This document shows, one piece after another, positions 36,920 through 46,871 of a DNA stretch of 64,000 nucleotides. Position 1 is the first letter of the stretch; each line of letters begins with the position of its first letter. The stretch spans positions 1-64,000 of the forward strand of contig JAUWAB010000009.1 in NCBI GenBank assembly GCA_030602265.1, given 5' to 3'. The notes beneath the pieces are model-generated. The model ran no database searches. It saw only the letters and a program-made list of their open reading frames with translations, and was not told where the DNA came from. The position numbers were made by a program, and so were the translations under genes. Source of the stretch: Prolixibacteraceae bacterium (lineage in GTDB: Bacteria; Bacteroidota; Bacteroidia; Bacteroidales; Prolixibacteraceae).

Positions 36920-37798
36920 ATGGCAAAACAGAAGCCCAAGAGATTACGGAAAAGGATATTTACATCTTACCTGACTTCCACGGTCAGCATCACCCTGGTA
37001 CTGTTCCTGCTTGGACTTTTAGCCCTGATTCTGTTTAATGCAGGGAGGCTTAACGATTATGTGAGGGAAAAGATTGGATTCACACTGGTGTTAAGTGACG
37101 ACCTTCGTGAAGCAGAGATTCTCCGGTTGGAGAAAAGTCTGAGCACCGAACCCTATGCACGTGAGATAACCTACATCGATAAGGAAACCGCTGCAAAAAA
37201 CCTTCAGGAGGAGCTCGGTGAGGATTTTGCAGGATTCCTGGGATATAACCCGCTTTTTGCCACTCTTGAGATCAAACTGTTTTCAGAATACACCCACGCC
37301 GATAGCTTAGCCGTTCTGGAGAAGAAACTCCTTCAGCTTCCCCAGGTTACTGAAGTGTTTTATCAACGCAGCCTGGTTTCGGTGATTAACGATAACGTAA
37401 GAAAGATCAGCATCTTCCTGATCATCTTCAGCGGTCTCATGCTGTTCGTTTTCAGTGTGCTTATCAACAATACCATCCGGATTTCGATCTATTCGCAGCG
37501 TTTTATAATTAATAACATGCTGATGGTCGGTGCCACCCGGAGTTTTGTCAGGAAACCCTTTATCCGAAAAAGTATTCTTTTCGGTATATATGGGGCCATA
37601 TTGGCCGGTATCCTTCTTTCTGCACTGATGCTTACCTACAAGAAAGAACTCAGCGGGATCATCAGCCTCGATGATATTAAAGTTCTGGGATTAGTTCTTG
37701 TCATCGTATTTGCTGCCGGCTTTTTGCTGTCATGGATCTCTACATTTATGGCAGTTAACCGTTTTCTGAAAATGAAATTTGATGAATTATTTTATTAA
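36920..37798 (+). CDS. ftsX: cell division protein FtsX
   Basis: 292 residues from the ATG (a TTG three codons upstream is possible but less likely). One N-terminal membrane helix (about 21-43), an extracytoplasmic domain (45-165) and three C-terminal helices (near 170, 220, 260) give the FtsX topology; the C-terminal part is an FtsX/MacB-like permease domain. With the ATPase FtsE it activates cell-wall hydrolases at the septum. FtsE is not adjacent, as is usual in Bacteroidota. Confidence 0.92.
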   Translation: MAKQKPKRLRKRIFTSYLTSTVSITLVLFLLGLLALILFNAGRLNDYVREKIGFTLVLSDDLREAEILRLEKSLSTEPYAREITYIDKETAAKNLQEELGEDFAGFLGYNPLFATLEIKLFSEYTHADSLAVLEKKLLQLPQVTEVFYQRSLVSVINDNVRKISIFLIIFSGLMLFVFSVLINNTIRISIYSQRFIINNMLMVGATRSFVRKPFIRKSILFGIYGAILAGILLSALMLTYKKELSGIISLDDIKVLGLVLVIVFAAGFLLSWISTFMAVNRFLKMKFDELFY

Positions 37799-37803
37799 AT
37801 CCC

Positions 37804-37811
37804 TATCTTTG
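37804..37811 (+). promoter_or_regulatory. -7 box before the DUF3098 gene
   Basis: TATCTTTG, an exact TAnnTTTG, directly after the ftsX stop and 23 bases before the next start. It would allow DUF3098-uppP-truB-queA to be transcribed apart from ftsX. Confidence 0.6.
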
Positions 37812-37812
37812 G

Positions 37813-37830
37813 CAATTCTTTAAAGAATTG
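37813..37830. promoter_or_regulatory. 18-bp perfect palindrome at a transcription start
   Basis: CAATTCTTTAAAGAATTG is self-complementary over all 18 bases. It begins one base after the -7 box and ends four bases before the DUF3098 ATG, so it covers the expected start site and ribosome-binding area. A repressor site or an RNA hairpin hiding the start are both possible. Confidence 0.5.
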
Positions 37831-37834
37831 AAAA

Positions 37835-38101
37835 ATGAAGAACAAGGATCCTAAATTAAAAGATAATCCCAGATTCCCCTTAGGGCCTGAAAACTACCGT
37901 CTGCTGGCTATCGGATTCGGCATCATAGTAATCGGTTTTCTCCTCATGGTTGGCGGAGGTAGTGATGATCCGGAAGTATTCAACCCTGAAATATTCAATT
38001 TCAGGAGAATAACCCTTGCCCCGATGGTCCTGCTTGCGGGATTCATTTTTCAGATCTACGCGATCATGAAAAAAGGCAAATCAGAAGAAAAGACAAATTA
38101 A
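37835..38101 (+). CDS. DUF3098 membrane protein
   Basis: 88 residues. FPLGPENYRLLAIGFGIIVIGFLLM gives a first membrane helix (about 24-41) after a short polar N-terminus; FNFRRITLAPMVLLAGF leads into a second (about 62-80). This matches the small DUF3098 family found in Bacteroidota, function unknown. Lying between ftsX and uppP, 10 bases ahead of uppP, it is probably linked to envelope or division work. Confidence 0.88.
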   Translation: MKNKDPKLKDNPRFPLGPENYRLLAIGFGIIVIGFLLMVGGGSDDPEVFNPEIFNFRRITLAPMVLLAGFIFQIYAIMKKGKSEEKTN

Positions 38102-38111
38102 TACCTCCCAG

Positions 38112-38897
38112 ATGACCGGATTTGAGGCCTTCCTGCTTGGACTGATCCAGGGGCTAACTGAATTTCTGCCTGTAAGTTCCAGCGGCCACCTTGAGTTAGG
38201 GTCCCACTTCCTGAACATAAATGAACCCGACAACCTGAAGTTCACCCTCACCGTACATGCAGCTACCGTACTCAGTACGATAATCGTATTCAGGAAAGAT
38301 CTTTTCCGGTTGGTTTCAGGCGGGTTAAAATTCAGCAACAATGAAGAGACCGGCTATATCGGAAGATTGCTGTTCTCGGTAATTCCCATAGCCATTGTCG
38401 GATTGTTTTTTAAAAAACAGGTACAGGAACTCTTCACAGATAATCTGCTGCTGGTCGGCGGCAGCCTGCTGATAACAGCCTCACTGCTGGCATTCGCCCA
38501 TTACCGTAAAACCGACCAAAAGGGAACGATCACTTATAGGAAAAGCTTTGTTATCGGATTAGCCCAGGCCTTGGCAGTCATACCAGGGATCTCGAGAAGC
38601 GGGGCAACTATTGCCACCGGACTGTTATTAGGGATAGACCGTAAGGATGTCGCCAGATTTTCTTTTCTGATGGTTCTGATTCCCATACTGGGTGCCTTTA
38701 TTCTTGATATCTTCAGTCAACAGCCTCAGGGGTCAGAAAACATCGGATTGTCCACACTGGTTATAGGGTTTGCCGCTGCCTTTCTGTCGGGTCTCTTTGC
38801 CTGTAAGTTAATGATCAGGCTGGTAACCCGCGGAAACCTGATTTATTTTTCCCTGTATTGCCTTATTATTGCTCTAATTGCTATCTTTGCGGGCTGA
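38112..38897 (+). CDS. uppP: undecaprenyl-diphosphatase UppP/BacA
   Basis: 261 residues with about eight membrane helices. LIQGLTEFLPVSSSGHLEL at 10-28 and PGISRSGATIATGLLLG near 159-175 are the two conserved active-site blocks, with Glu, Ser and Arg residues. It dephosphorylates undecaprenyl pyrophosphate, recycling the lipid carrier of cell-wall synthesis, and confers some bacitracin tolerance. Confidence 0.96.
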   Translation: MTGFEAFLLGLIQGLTEFLPVSSSGHLELGSHFLNINEPDNLKFTLTVHAATVLSTIIVFRKDLFRLVSGGLKFSNNEETGYIGRLLFSVIPIAIVGLFFKKQVQELFTDNLLLVGGSLLITASLLAFAHYRKTDQKGTITYRKSFVIGLAQALAVIPGISRSGATIATGLLLGIDRKDVARFSFLMVLIPILGAFILDIFSQQPQGSENIGLSTLVIGFAAAFLSGLFACKLMIRLVTRGNLIYFSLYCLIIALIAIFAG

Positions 38898-38931
38898 AAA
38901 TCAAGGATTAGGAAAACAATTTGGAAAAACA

Positions 38932-39651
38932 ATGTCGATGATGGCAGAATCGGCCAATGCAGAAAATTATACAGAAGGCAGGATTTTATTATTTGACAAG
39001 CCATACGGGTGGACTTCATTTGATCTCGTCAGGAAAGTCAGGAATACCCTGTCGCGCAGCCTGAAAATAAAAAAACTGAAAGTAGGGCATGCCGGCACAC
39101 TGGATCCGTTGGCCACCGGCCTGATGATCCTGTGTACGGGTAAGGCCACCAAACAGATTGAAGCCCTTCAGATGGAGGAAAAGGAATACATTGCCACCCT
39201 CAAACTGGGAGTGACCACACCCTCATTCGACATGGAAACGGAGGAAGACAGGCAATACCCGGCAGAACATATTACAAAATCACTGATTGAGGATACATTT
39301 CATCAGTTTACCGGAAACATTTTACAGGTCCCTCCCGTATTTTCAGCAGTGAAAATCGACGGTAAAAGAGCGTATGAGCATGCCCGTAAGGGTTTTGATC
39401 CGGAACTAAAGGCGAAAAACATTGTTATTCATTCAATAGAATTGATTTCGCTTGATATGCCGCAGTTAGTCCTGCGTGTAACCTGCGGGAAAGGCACCTA
39501 TATCAGGGCACTGGCCCGTGATTTAGGCATTGCACTGGGATCAGGAGCTTACCTTACCGGCCTCAGAAGAACCCGGAGCGGCAGTTTCAGGGTTGAAGAT
39601 GCCGATTCGGTGGAAATGTTTTTAGAAAAACAGAAACAATTAAGTAGTTAA
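38932..39651 (+). CDS. truB: tRNA pseudouridine synthase TruB
   Basis: 239 residues from the ATG 35 bases after the uppP stop; the frame is open earlier, overlapping uppP, but that segment is not TruB-like. [14 protein letters not shown] starts the domain and [14 protein letters not shown] holds the catalytic aspartate (HAGTLDPLA). VSCSKGTYIR-like [17 protein letters not shown] occurs near 179. It converts uridine 55 of tRNAs to pseudouridine. Confidence 0.94.
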   Translation: MSMMAESANAENYTEGRILLFDKPYGWTSFDLVRKVRNTLSRSLKIKKLKVGHAGTLDPLATGLMILCTGKATKQIEALQMEEKEYIATLKLGVTTPSFDMETEEDRQYPAEHITKSLIEDTFHQFTGNILQVPPVFSAVKIDGKRAYEHARKGFDPELKAKNIVIHSIELISLDMPQLVLRVTCGKGTYIRALARDLGIALGSGAYLTGLRRTRSGSFRVEDADSVEMFLEKQKQLSS

Positions 39652-39670
39652 ACAAAATAATATATACGAT

Positions 39671-40729
39671 ATGGCTGAAATGAAATTATCGAAATTCAAG
39701 TACAAATTACCTGATGATAAAATAGCCCTTCATCCGGTGGGTAACCGGGACGAGTCAAAACTTATGGTTCTGGATCGTGAAAAAGGCACTATTGAGCATA
39801 AAATATTCAAGGATGTGCTTGATTATTTCAACGATGGTGATGTTATGATATTCAACGATACAAAGGTATTTCCCGCCAGACTTTACGGTAACAAGGAAAA
39901 AACAGGTGCCGAAATCGAGGTTTTTCTCCTCCGTGAGCTGAACCGTGAACAGCGGCTTTGGGATGTACTCGTTGATCCGGCAAGGAAAATCCGTATTGGC
40001 AACAAGCTCTATTTTGGCGAAAACGACATGCTGGTTGCCGAGGTTATCGACAACACCACTTCTCGTGGCAGGACGCTCCGCTTTTTGTTCGACGGAAATT
40101 ATGACGAATTCAAAAAGACCCTGTACAGCCTTGGTGAAACGCCACTTCCCAAATTCATCAACCGGCCGGTAATGCCCGAAGACAAAGAGCGTTACCAGAC
40201 CATCTTTGCCAGGCATGAAGGAGCGGTGGCCGCCCCGACAGCCGGGCTCCATTTCAGCCGGGAGCTGCTCAAAAGGTTTGAAATCAAGGGGGTCGATTTT
40301 TCCTATATCACACTACATGTAGGTTTGGGCAATTTCAGGAGCGTAGATGTGGAGGATCTCACCAAACACAAAATGGACTCTGAACAGATATTTGTTCCGG
40401 AAGAGACCTGCACTCGGGTAAACAGGGCCAAAGAAGACAGGAAAAACATCTGTGCGGTTGGCACGACGGTAATGCGTACCCTTGAGAGTACGGTTTCTAC
40501 CCAGGGCCAGCTCAAGCCCTTCGAAGGATGGACCAATAAGTTTATCTTCCCTCCATACGATTTCAACGTGGCCAATCGTATGATTACCAATTTCCACCTG
40601 CCATTATCCACCCTCCTGATGATGGTATCGGCATTTGCCGGATATGATTTCCTGATGGAAGCATACAGGATCGCGCTGAAACACGATTATCGCTTTGGTA
40701 CATACGGAGATGCCATGCTGATTATTTGA
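39671..40729 (+). CDS. queA: QueA, epoxyqueuosine precursor synthesis
   Basis: 352 residues: S-adenosylmethionine:tRNA ribosyltransferase-isomerase. [12 protein letters not shown] at the start, [13 protein letters not shown] near 61, APTAGLHFS near 185 and [10 protein letters not shown]-like [13 protein letters not shown] near 217 are typical, as is [22 protein letters not shown] near the end. It adds the cyclopentane ring portion from SAM to preQ1 in tRNA. Other queuosine genes are not in the window. Confidence 0.96.
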   Translation: MAEMKLSKFKYKLPDDKIALHPVGNRDESKLMVLDREKGTIEHKIFKDVLDYFNDGDVMIFNDTKVFPARLYGNKEKTGAEIEVFLLRELNREQRLWDVLVDPARKIRIGNKLYFGENDMLVAEVIDNTTSRGRTLRFLFDGNYDEFKKTLYSLGETPLPKFINRPVMPEDKERYQTIFARHEGAVAAPTAGLHFSRELLKRFEIKGVDFSYITLHVGLGNFRSVDVEDLTKHKMDSEQIFVPEETCTRVNRAKEDRKNICAVGTTVMRTLESTVSTQGQLKPFEGWTNKFIFPPYDFNVANRMITNFHLPLSTLLMMVSAFAGYDFLMEAYRIALKHDYRFGTYGDAMLII

Positions 40730-40759
40730 TACGATAAAGAGAATCTAAAATACCCATAG

Positions 40760-40792
40760 GTGCCGCAGTGTTTAACCAGCGGCACTTTTTTT
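40760..40792 (+). terminator. terminator after queA
   Basis: GTGCCGC at 40760-40766 pairs with GCGGCAC at 40779-40785 and is followed by seven T residues. Confidence 0.9.
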
Positions 40793-40836
40793 ATGCTCTC
40801 CACCATCCGGGCCAGGCCAATTCACCGATAAATGGC

Positions 40837-40844
40837 TATTTTTG
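40837..40844 (+). promoter_or_regulatory. -7 box for zinc-ribbon methyltransferase
   Basis: TATTTTTG, an exact TAnnTTTG, 19 bases before the downstream ATG. Confidence 0.5.
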
Positions 40845-40862
40845 CCCAAAACATCTTGTGCC

Positions 40863-41759
40863 ATGGAAATGAACTCCAGCGCCTGCCCTGTATGTGGTTA
40901 CCATCAGTTCAAAGTGGCATTTGCCACTAAAGACTATTTTTTTACCGGAAAGGACTTCACGGTAAATGCCTGTATAAAATGCGGCATGCTTATGACAGCA
41001 GGGTTGCACCCCGGGAAAGATCTGTCAGTATATTATAAATCAGAACAGTATATATCCCACTCAGATACCCGAAAAGGGATCGTGAACCGCATTTACCACC
41101 TGGTCAGAAATATCATGCTCCGCCGCAAGCACCGCATGGTATGCTCCGTTTCCGGATTAAAAACGGGTTCAATTCTGGATATTGGCACCGGAACGGGCTA
41201 CTTCCCGGCGTTCATGAAAAGTAAAGGCTGGCAGGCTACCGGAACTGAGAAATCTGAAGAAGCCCGGAAATATGCTTCAGAAAAACAGGACATTCTGGTT
41301 TATGATGAAGAGAAACTGTTCAGCCTGCCCGCAGCTTCATACGATGTAGTCACCCTCTGGCATGTCATGGAACATCTTCCCAATATCAACCAGCACTGGC
41401 AGGTCATCTCCAAAATCCTGAAACCCGACGGGGTTCTGATTATTGCGCTCCCCAATGTGAAATCATGGGATGCGAGGCATTACGGACCCTACTGGGCAGC
41501 ATGGGACGTACCGAGGCATATCTGGCACTTCTCTCCAAAACATGTAAAGGAATTAGGGAAGAAGGAAGGGTTCAGGCTCAGCAGAACTATGCGTATGCCG
41601 TTCGACGCCTTTTACATTTCGATCATGAGCGAAAAATATAAGCAGTCGTCCTTCCCTGTGCTCAAGGGTATGTTTTATGGAAAGCTATCCTGGTTTGCCA
41701 GTCTGTACAACAAAAAAAGGTGCAGTTCCCTGATTTATGTTTTCCGGAAAATCAGTTAG
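40863..41759 (+). CDS. zinc-ribbon class I SAM methyltransferase
   Basis: 298 residues from the ATG. Two cysteine pairs, CPVCG near 9 and CIKCG near 41, form an N-terminal zinc ribbon. The Rossmann domain has ILDIGTGTGYF near 110 as SAM motif I and VVTLWHVMEHLPN near 163; YWAAWDVPRHIWHFSP near 212 is typical of methyltransferases acting on sugars or glycolipids in polysaccharide clusters. No sugar genes lie beside it, so the substrate is open. It has its own promoter box and stands alone. Confidence 0.83.
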   Translation: MEMNSSACPVCGYHQFKVAFATKDYFFTGKDFTVNACIKCGMLMTAGLHPGKDLSVYYKSEQYISHSDTRKGIVNRIYHLVRNIMLRRKHRMVCSVSGLKTGSILDIGTGTGYFPAFMKSKGWQATGTEKSEEARKYASEKQDILVYDEEKLFSLPAASYDVVTLWHVMEHLPNINQHWQVISKILKPDGVLIIALPNVKSWDARHYGPYWAAWDVPRHIWHFSPKHVKELGKKEGFRLSRTMRMPFDAFYISIMSEKYKQSSFPVLKGMFYGKLSWFASLYNKKRCSSLIYVFRKIS

Positions 41760-41838
41760 GCAGATAAATTATAAAATGCCTTTTCTGGTCTGCTGCCATC
41801 AGGTGAACCCAATTTTTTTTCCCTGGATTTACTGCCAC

Positions 41839-43605
41839 TCAGGGTCTTCCCTTTAAGGGCAATTCCCGGGAAACTTGTCCGGCAACCCCAGGTACAGGTT
41901 CGTCCCCAGCCATATAACTGACCATCAAATTATTAAAATAGGCACCCTTTATTTGCACAACCTGCCAGTTCATCTGACGGAAGCGCGAAAGATAATCTTT
42001 GTTCCGCTCCAGGTCGCGTGCCACAGAAGTACTGAACAGCTCGCCCGACAATCCTGACAAACAGGAAAGATCGGCATAAACAGAGATATTTGCCTTGCTA
42101 TCGGCATTTTGCATGAATCTCTGATACCGCATATCCCTGGAAAGGGTTTCACCGGCCTGCATCATGGCCAGGTACCGGTTCAGTTCCTCCCCGGAAGAGG
42201 CAAAGACCAGGTTATTCAGATAAAAACCCACGAAGTTGGCCTTCACGGAACGGAACGGAAAGCCCAACCAGATGCCCGGCAATGACGGATAGGGAAATTT
42301 GTATGCATATACCTGTTTCGCAGCATCGAGGGTAACTTCAAAGTCGCTCAGCGACTGCCCCCGTCTTTCAGCGCGGGTTTTCAGCATTTGCAGAATCTGT
42401 CCCTCGGCGGAACTACGGTTTTTTACGGGAATAACCAGCACGCCGGACTTTTCGCTGCCTCTTCCCGCTGTAGGCATATGGGCAAGTATGATCTCCTTGT
42501 CCAAAATATCCTGAAGCACACTTTTAAGGTTGGTTCTGCTCTCCGACAAAATCCGGGTAAACTTCTCCTCCCTTGCATAGAATTTGTTTCTGCCTTTCAG
42601 ATACCTTTCGAGATCATTGAAAAAAGCTTGCGGATCGGATATCGTATAACTCACATACATGCAGGTATTGGCGGGTAAAAGGCGATCGGCCTGTAATCGC
42701 TGGGGCTGTTGCCGCCCGAAAACCGAAAGATACTGATTCAGTGAATCATACGCCATGGAAACTCCGGTCAGCCTGAATCCCCGGTCATTCAGGCTCAGGT
42801 CGAGTTCAGTCCAGCCGGCATAATCAGAAGCATTGGATATTTCCCGGCTGTAACGGATCAGTTCCGTTTCACCAAACTCATTGACTGTCCGGCGCGGTTC
42901 ACTGCTGAGCCACCTGGCCAGGAATTGGGGAAGATGGAGATGGTTTACATAGATGGCGGCAACAGTCTGGGAAGAGGCAGTCCGGTTTACCCGGATAAAT
43001 GTCTGGTTCCCTGACAAACTACCTGAATGGAGTTGCCTGATCGCCTGCTCTACCAGCGCTGACTTCGGACTGGCAAGAAAAAGGCCTTCATCAAAAGCAT
43101 ATGCAAAAACAGGTCTGGAGGAAGGATCTGCAATATCATGAATGCTTACATGGTCATAACCTCTTGTATTTGTCGTAAACTGCGTATCGGGATACCATGA
43201 GTTAACCAGCATTCTCCACCCCTTCTTCCGGTTGTTGCCCGTAAGTGGCACGATAAACAGCGGGGTAAGTTCATCCCTGCCCTCATGTTTCAGGGCAATG
43301 GTCATCCTGTCATTCTTCAGGGCTGAAGGAATCTCCGGATGACTGCTGATTATGGAATCGAGCCGGGTCATTGTCGAAAAAAGGGACTTCCGGAGTCCGG
43401 CATTCTTCATTCCGGCAATTATCTGATTTCTGACAGGAATCGCACGGATTGATGATATCTCGATGAACAAAGGTACATCCAGGGGTACGGCGTGATAAGC
43501 AGGAGAATCTTCATAAAAAAGGCTAAAACTGCGCTGGTTTAAAAGATAATAGGCAACGACTCCCGAAATGGTCAGTGTAATGAATACAATAGCCAGTTTT
43601 TTCAT
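41839..43605 (-). CDS. DUF3352-like membrane-anchored protein
   Basis: 588 residues from the ATG (the open frame begins nine codons earlier at a TTG). A single N-terminal anchor (about 5-25) is followed by a long extracytoplasmic region. YHAVPLDVPLFIEISSI near 40 and repeated segments of this kind recall DUF3352 proteins, which are common in Bacteroidota and unassigned. Related proteins, as I remember them, often continue into a further C-terminal propeller-like region absent here, but I cannot confirm truncation. It is transcribed convergently with the methyltransferase gene. Confidence 0.6.
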   Translation of the reverse strand: MKKLAIVFITLTISGVVAYYLLNQRSFSLFYEDSPAYHAVPLDVPLFIEISSIRAIPVRNQIIAGMKNAGLRKSLFSTMTRLDSIISSHPEIPSALKNDRMTIALKHEGRDELTPLFIVPLTGNNRKKGWRMLVNSWYPDTQFTTNTRGYDHVSIHDIADPSSRPVFAYAFDEGLFLASPKSALVEQAIRQLHSGSLSGNQTFIRVNRTASSQTVAAIYVNHLHLPQFLARWLSSEPRRTVNEFGETELIRYSREISNASDYAGWTELDLSLNDRGFRLTGVSMAYDSLNQYLSVFGRQQPQRLQADRLLPANTCMYVSYTISDPQAFFNDLERYLKGRNKFYAREEKFTRILSESRTNLKSVLQDILDKEIILAHMPTAGRGSEKSGVLVIPVKNRSSAEGQILQMLKTRAERRGQSLSDFEVTLDAAKQVYAYKFPYPSLPGIWLGFPFRSVKANFVGFYLNNLVFASSGEELNRYLAMMQAGETLSRDMRYQRFMQNADSKANISVYADLSCLSGLSGELFSTSVARDLERNKDYLSRFRQMNWQVVQIKGAYFNNLMVSYMAGDEPVPGVAGQVSRELPLKGRP

Positions 43606-43696
43606 TGAAACGCGTTTGAGGTAAATATACAAAATTCAGCAGCCTGATTCCCGGCATCCCATCCCAAATGATTAACAATCATCCGTTAATTTCAAA

Positions 43697-43735
43697 AAAA
43701 AGAGCCTGACCGATTGGCCAGGCTCTTTTTGTATA
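43697..43735 (-). terminator. terminator downstream of secDF
   Basis: AAAAAGAGCCTG at 43697-43708 pairs exactly with 43719-43730 across a ten-base loop; the minus strand continues into a T tract. Confidence 0.85.
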
Positions 43736-43749
43736 TATTCAGAAATGAA

Positions 43750-46700
43750 TTACTTCTGTTTTCTTTCAATAGCCCTGCGGATACGCTGTTGGGTATCGAA
43801 TACAATAGGCGTGGCCACAAAAATGGACGAGTAGGTACCTACCAGGATACCGACAAGGAGAGCAAATGTAAACCCTCTGATGGAAGCACCTCCGAACAGG
43901 AAAATGGCAAGCAATACCACAAACGTTGACAATGAGGTACTGAAGGTACGCCTCAGGGTACTGTTCATTGCCTGATTCATGGTATGTTCGGCATCACGTT
44001 TCGGGTAAAGCTTCAGGTACTCACGGATACGGTCGAACACTACCACGGTATCGTTGATGGAGTAACCCAGAACGGTCAGGATGGCTGCGATGAAGGCCTG
44101 ATCAATCTCAAGAGAGAAAGGCAGCACTGAATAGAGCAGCGAGAAAATCCCGAGTACAATTATGGAGTCGTGGGTAAGTGCAGCCACGGCGCCGAGGCCA
44201 TACTGCCAGTTACTGAACCTGACCAGAATATAAAGGAAGATGATAATCAGGGAGAAGATGATGGCAATAACCGCATCCCGCTTGATATCATAGGAAATGG
44301 TCGGCCCCACTTTCTGGGAACTCATCCTGTAATTGGAAGAGAAATCCTCAAAAGAAACATTCTGAAGGTAGCCTCCATCAATAAGACCTTTAAAGAGAAG
44401 CTGTTCCACTTCATCATCCACATTGTCGCTCATATCGTCCACCTTATAGGTAGTGGTAATCCTCACCTGGTCGTTACCACCGAAGGTTTTAACTTCAGGA
44501 GCAGTTCCGTAAGCAGCAGCCAGTGCATTCTGGATATCGGCAACCCGGACTTCCTGGTCAAAACGAACGGTATAGGTACGTCCGCCCTTAAAATCGATCC
44601 CGTAATTAAAACCACGGATTCCGATCGAAAGCAGGGAAAGGACGATCAGTGAACCTGAAATGATATAGGCCACTTTCCTTTTTTCAAGAAATTTGATATG
44701 GGTATTCTGAAGCCAGTTGCTGGTCAGCTTTGAAGTAAAGGTGATGTTTTTGTTGCGTTGCAGCTGGGCTTCAAAAATCAGGCGGGTGATGAAGATCGCA
44801 CTGAAGAGTGAGGTCAGGATACCGATAACCAGGGTGGTTGCAAAACCTTTGATAGGACCTGATCCGAACATATAAAGGACAATACCGGTAAGCAAGGTAG
44901 TAACCTGGCCGTCGATGATAGCAGAATAGGCATTCTTGTACCCGTCGGATATCGCCAGTTTCAGGCCCTTGCCCGCGTTAAGTTCTTCCTGAACCCTTTC
45001 ATAAATAAGCACGTTGGCGTCGACCGACATACCGATGGTAAGAACGATACCGGCGATACCCGGCAGTGTAAGGACTGCACCCAGAGAAGCAAGAATACCC
45101 ACGATAAAGAACATGTTGGCAATCAGTGCAATGTTTGCAACCAGACCGGCCTTCTTACTGTAGAAGAAGAGCATGTAGGCCAATACAACCAGAAAGGCGA
45201 TCAGGAAGGAGTATAATCCTGATGAGATGGCTTCCTTACCCAGAGATGGCCCAACAACTTCTTCCTGCATGATCCGGGCGGGAGCGGGCATTTTACCCGA
45301 CTTCAGAATGTTCGCAAGGTCTTTTGCCTCTTCAATATTTTCCAGACCGGTGATGCTTGAGCGGCCACCGGTAATTTCATTCTGTACGGTTGGGAAAGAC
45401 CTTACGTAGCCGTCGAGAACGATGGCAATCGATTTGCCGATATTCTCCTTGGTCATACGTGCCCAGGTTTTTGCACCTTCACTGTTCATGGCCATGGCAA
45501 CCTCCGGACGGCCGCCAAACTGGTCAAAATCCTGGCGGGCATCGGTGATCACCTCACCAGTGAGTGGTGCCTGTCCGTCACGGGTAGTAGCCTTCAGTGC
45601 TACCAGCCTGAAAAAGTTACCTGCCTCGTCAACCGGCTTGGCCGTCCAGCGGAATACCATATTCCTCGGGAAAATATTCCTGATCTGCTCGCGGGCCAGG
45701 ATACGGTTTACTTCGGCAGTATCCCTTGCATGTGATATACCGGCGATCGGTCCGGGGAACAGGTTACCCATCTGGTCGGTGCTGGGCGACAAAACGGCAA
45801 ACAGCGGAAACTCCTTTCTGAAGTTTTCCATATCCGCAGCTCCTTCGGGAGTAACACCTGTGGTATCACTTCTGAGTTCATCAAGAAGTGAGGTGGTCTG
45901 ATCTGCAGTCAGGCTGTCGGCCACTTCCGAAGTTTCCAGTGGTGTTTCGGTCTCTACGGTACTAACTGAGGCAGTATCCGCAGGAACTACACCTCCTGTA
46001 ATTTCCCGGAGGCGCTGGTTGGCCTGCATAAGGTAAGGATAAACCTCCTGGTTTTCGTAGGTTTCCCAGAATTCCAGCTGAGCGGTTCCCTGGAGGAGTT
46101 TACGCACCCTTTCCGGGTTGTCGATACCAGGCAGTTCAACAAGAATACGGCCGCGGGTCTGTAATTGCTGAATATTGGGCTGTGCCACACCAAAACGGTC
46201 TATACGGGTACGGAGAATGTTGAATGAGTTGTCGATGGCAGCATCAGCTTCTTCCCTGATCACGCTCAGGACTTCCGCATTGGTAGAGTTGAATTTAACC
46301 CGGTCCTTCAGTTCCAGAGTGTTGAAAATGGCCGCCAGCTGGGCATTCGGGTCGATCTCCTGGAATGCCTGACCAAACAGGGTAACAAAATCCTGTGTGC
46401 TGTTTTTCTGCATTTCAAGCGCCCGGCTAATGGCAGCATTGAAGGTTGAATCGGGATTGTAGTTCGACATCGCCCGGATAACATCAACCACCGAAACCTC
46501 AAGTGTAACGTTCATACCACCTTTAAGGTCAAGACCCAGGTTGATCTCAAGCTCCTTGACATCCTTGTAGGTAAATTTTTTCAGGCCCAGAAAGTTATAA
46601 ACCACCTCACCTGAAATGGAGTCCAGGTAGGAAAACTCTTTTGCCGGATCGCCCTGCGCATACTCTTTGGCCTGGCGTTCAATCTGGCCTGCCTTGAAGG

Positions 46701-46773
46701 TAAATGTCAGCTGATAGAGACATACCGCAGCAAGCAAGATGGCAAATGTAAAAATTGCACCTTTGTTTTGCAT
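43750..46773 (-). CDS. secDF: protein translocase SecDF fusion
   Basis: 1007 residues, the fused SecD-SecF form standard in Bacteroidota. Twelve membrane helices are arranged as six plus six; large periplasmic P1 loops follow the first helix of each half. LGLDLKGGMNVTLEV near 56 and GIDFKGGRTYTVRF near 710 are the two SecD/SecF signature motifs, and VDANVLIYERVQEELNAGKGL and NDTVVVFDRIREYL the conserved helix 4 segments. It uses the proton gradient to pull exported proteins through SecYEG. A Thr/Glu-rich spacer near 270-320 is an insert. It has a strong terminator downstream. Confidence 0.96.
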   Translation of the reverse strand: MQNKGAIFTFAILLAAVCLYQLTFTFKAGQIERQAKEYAQGDPAKEFSYLDSISGEVVYNFLGLKKFTYKDVKELEINLGLDLKGGMNVTLEVSVVDVIRAMSNYNPDSTFNAAISRALEMQKNSTQDFVTLFGQAFQEIDPNAQLAAIFNTLELKDRVKFNSTNAEVLSVIREEADAAIDNSFNILRTRIDRFGVAQPNIQQLQTRGRILVELPGIDNPERVRKLLQGTAQLEFWETYENQEVYPYLMQANQRLREITGGVVPADTASVSTVETETPLETSEVADSLTADQTTSLLDELRSDTTGVTPEGAADMENFRKEFPLFAVLSPSTDQMGNLFPGPIAGISHARDTAEVNRILAREQIRNIFPRNMVFRWTAKPVDEAGNFFRLVALKATTRDGQAPLTGEVITDARQDFDQFGGRPEVAMAMNSEGAKTWARMTKENIGKSIAIVLDGYVRSFPTVQNEITGGRSSITGLENIEEAKDLANILKSGKMPAPARIMQEEVVGPSLGKEAISSGLYSFLIAFLVVLAYMLFFYSKKAGLVANIALIANMFFIVGILASLGAVLTLPGIAGIVLTIGMSVDANVLIYERVQEELNAGKGLKLAISDGYKNAYSAIIDGQVTTLLTGIVLYMFGSGPIKGFATTLVIGILTSLFSAIFITRLIFEAQLQRNKNITFTSKLTSNWLQNTHIKFLEKRKVAYIISGSLIVLSLLSIGIRGFNYGIDFKGGRTYTVRFDQEVRVADIQNALAAAYGTAPEVKTFGGNDQVRITTTYKVDDMSDNVDDEVEQLLFKGLIDGGYLQNVSFEDFSSNYRMSSQKVGPTISYDIKRDAVIAIIFSLIIIFLYILVRFSNWQYGLGAVAALTHDSIIVLGIFSLLYSVLPFSLEIDQAFIAAILTVLGYSINDTVVVFDRIREYLKLYPKRDAEHTMNQAMNSTLRRTFSTSLSTFVVLLAIFLFGGASIRGFTFALLVGILVGTYSSIFVATPIVFDTQQRIRRAIERKQK

Positions 46774-46871
46774 TGAATCAGAATTTTTAAGTTTAAATAT
46801 GTTTATTAATCATGTTGCAAACGGCAGGTATCCGGATCTTTATCCGGATTCGCCAGAAGGGAAGCGAATGC

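Noticed and set aside
38878-38931. Upstream extension of truB overlapping uppP
   Set aside because: The extra residues do not resemble TruB and a good ATG follows at 38932.
46830-46849. Two ATCCGGAT palindromes, four bases apart, upstream of secDF
   Set aside because: Short and possibly chance; no promoter box beside them.
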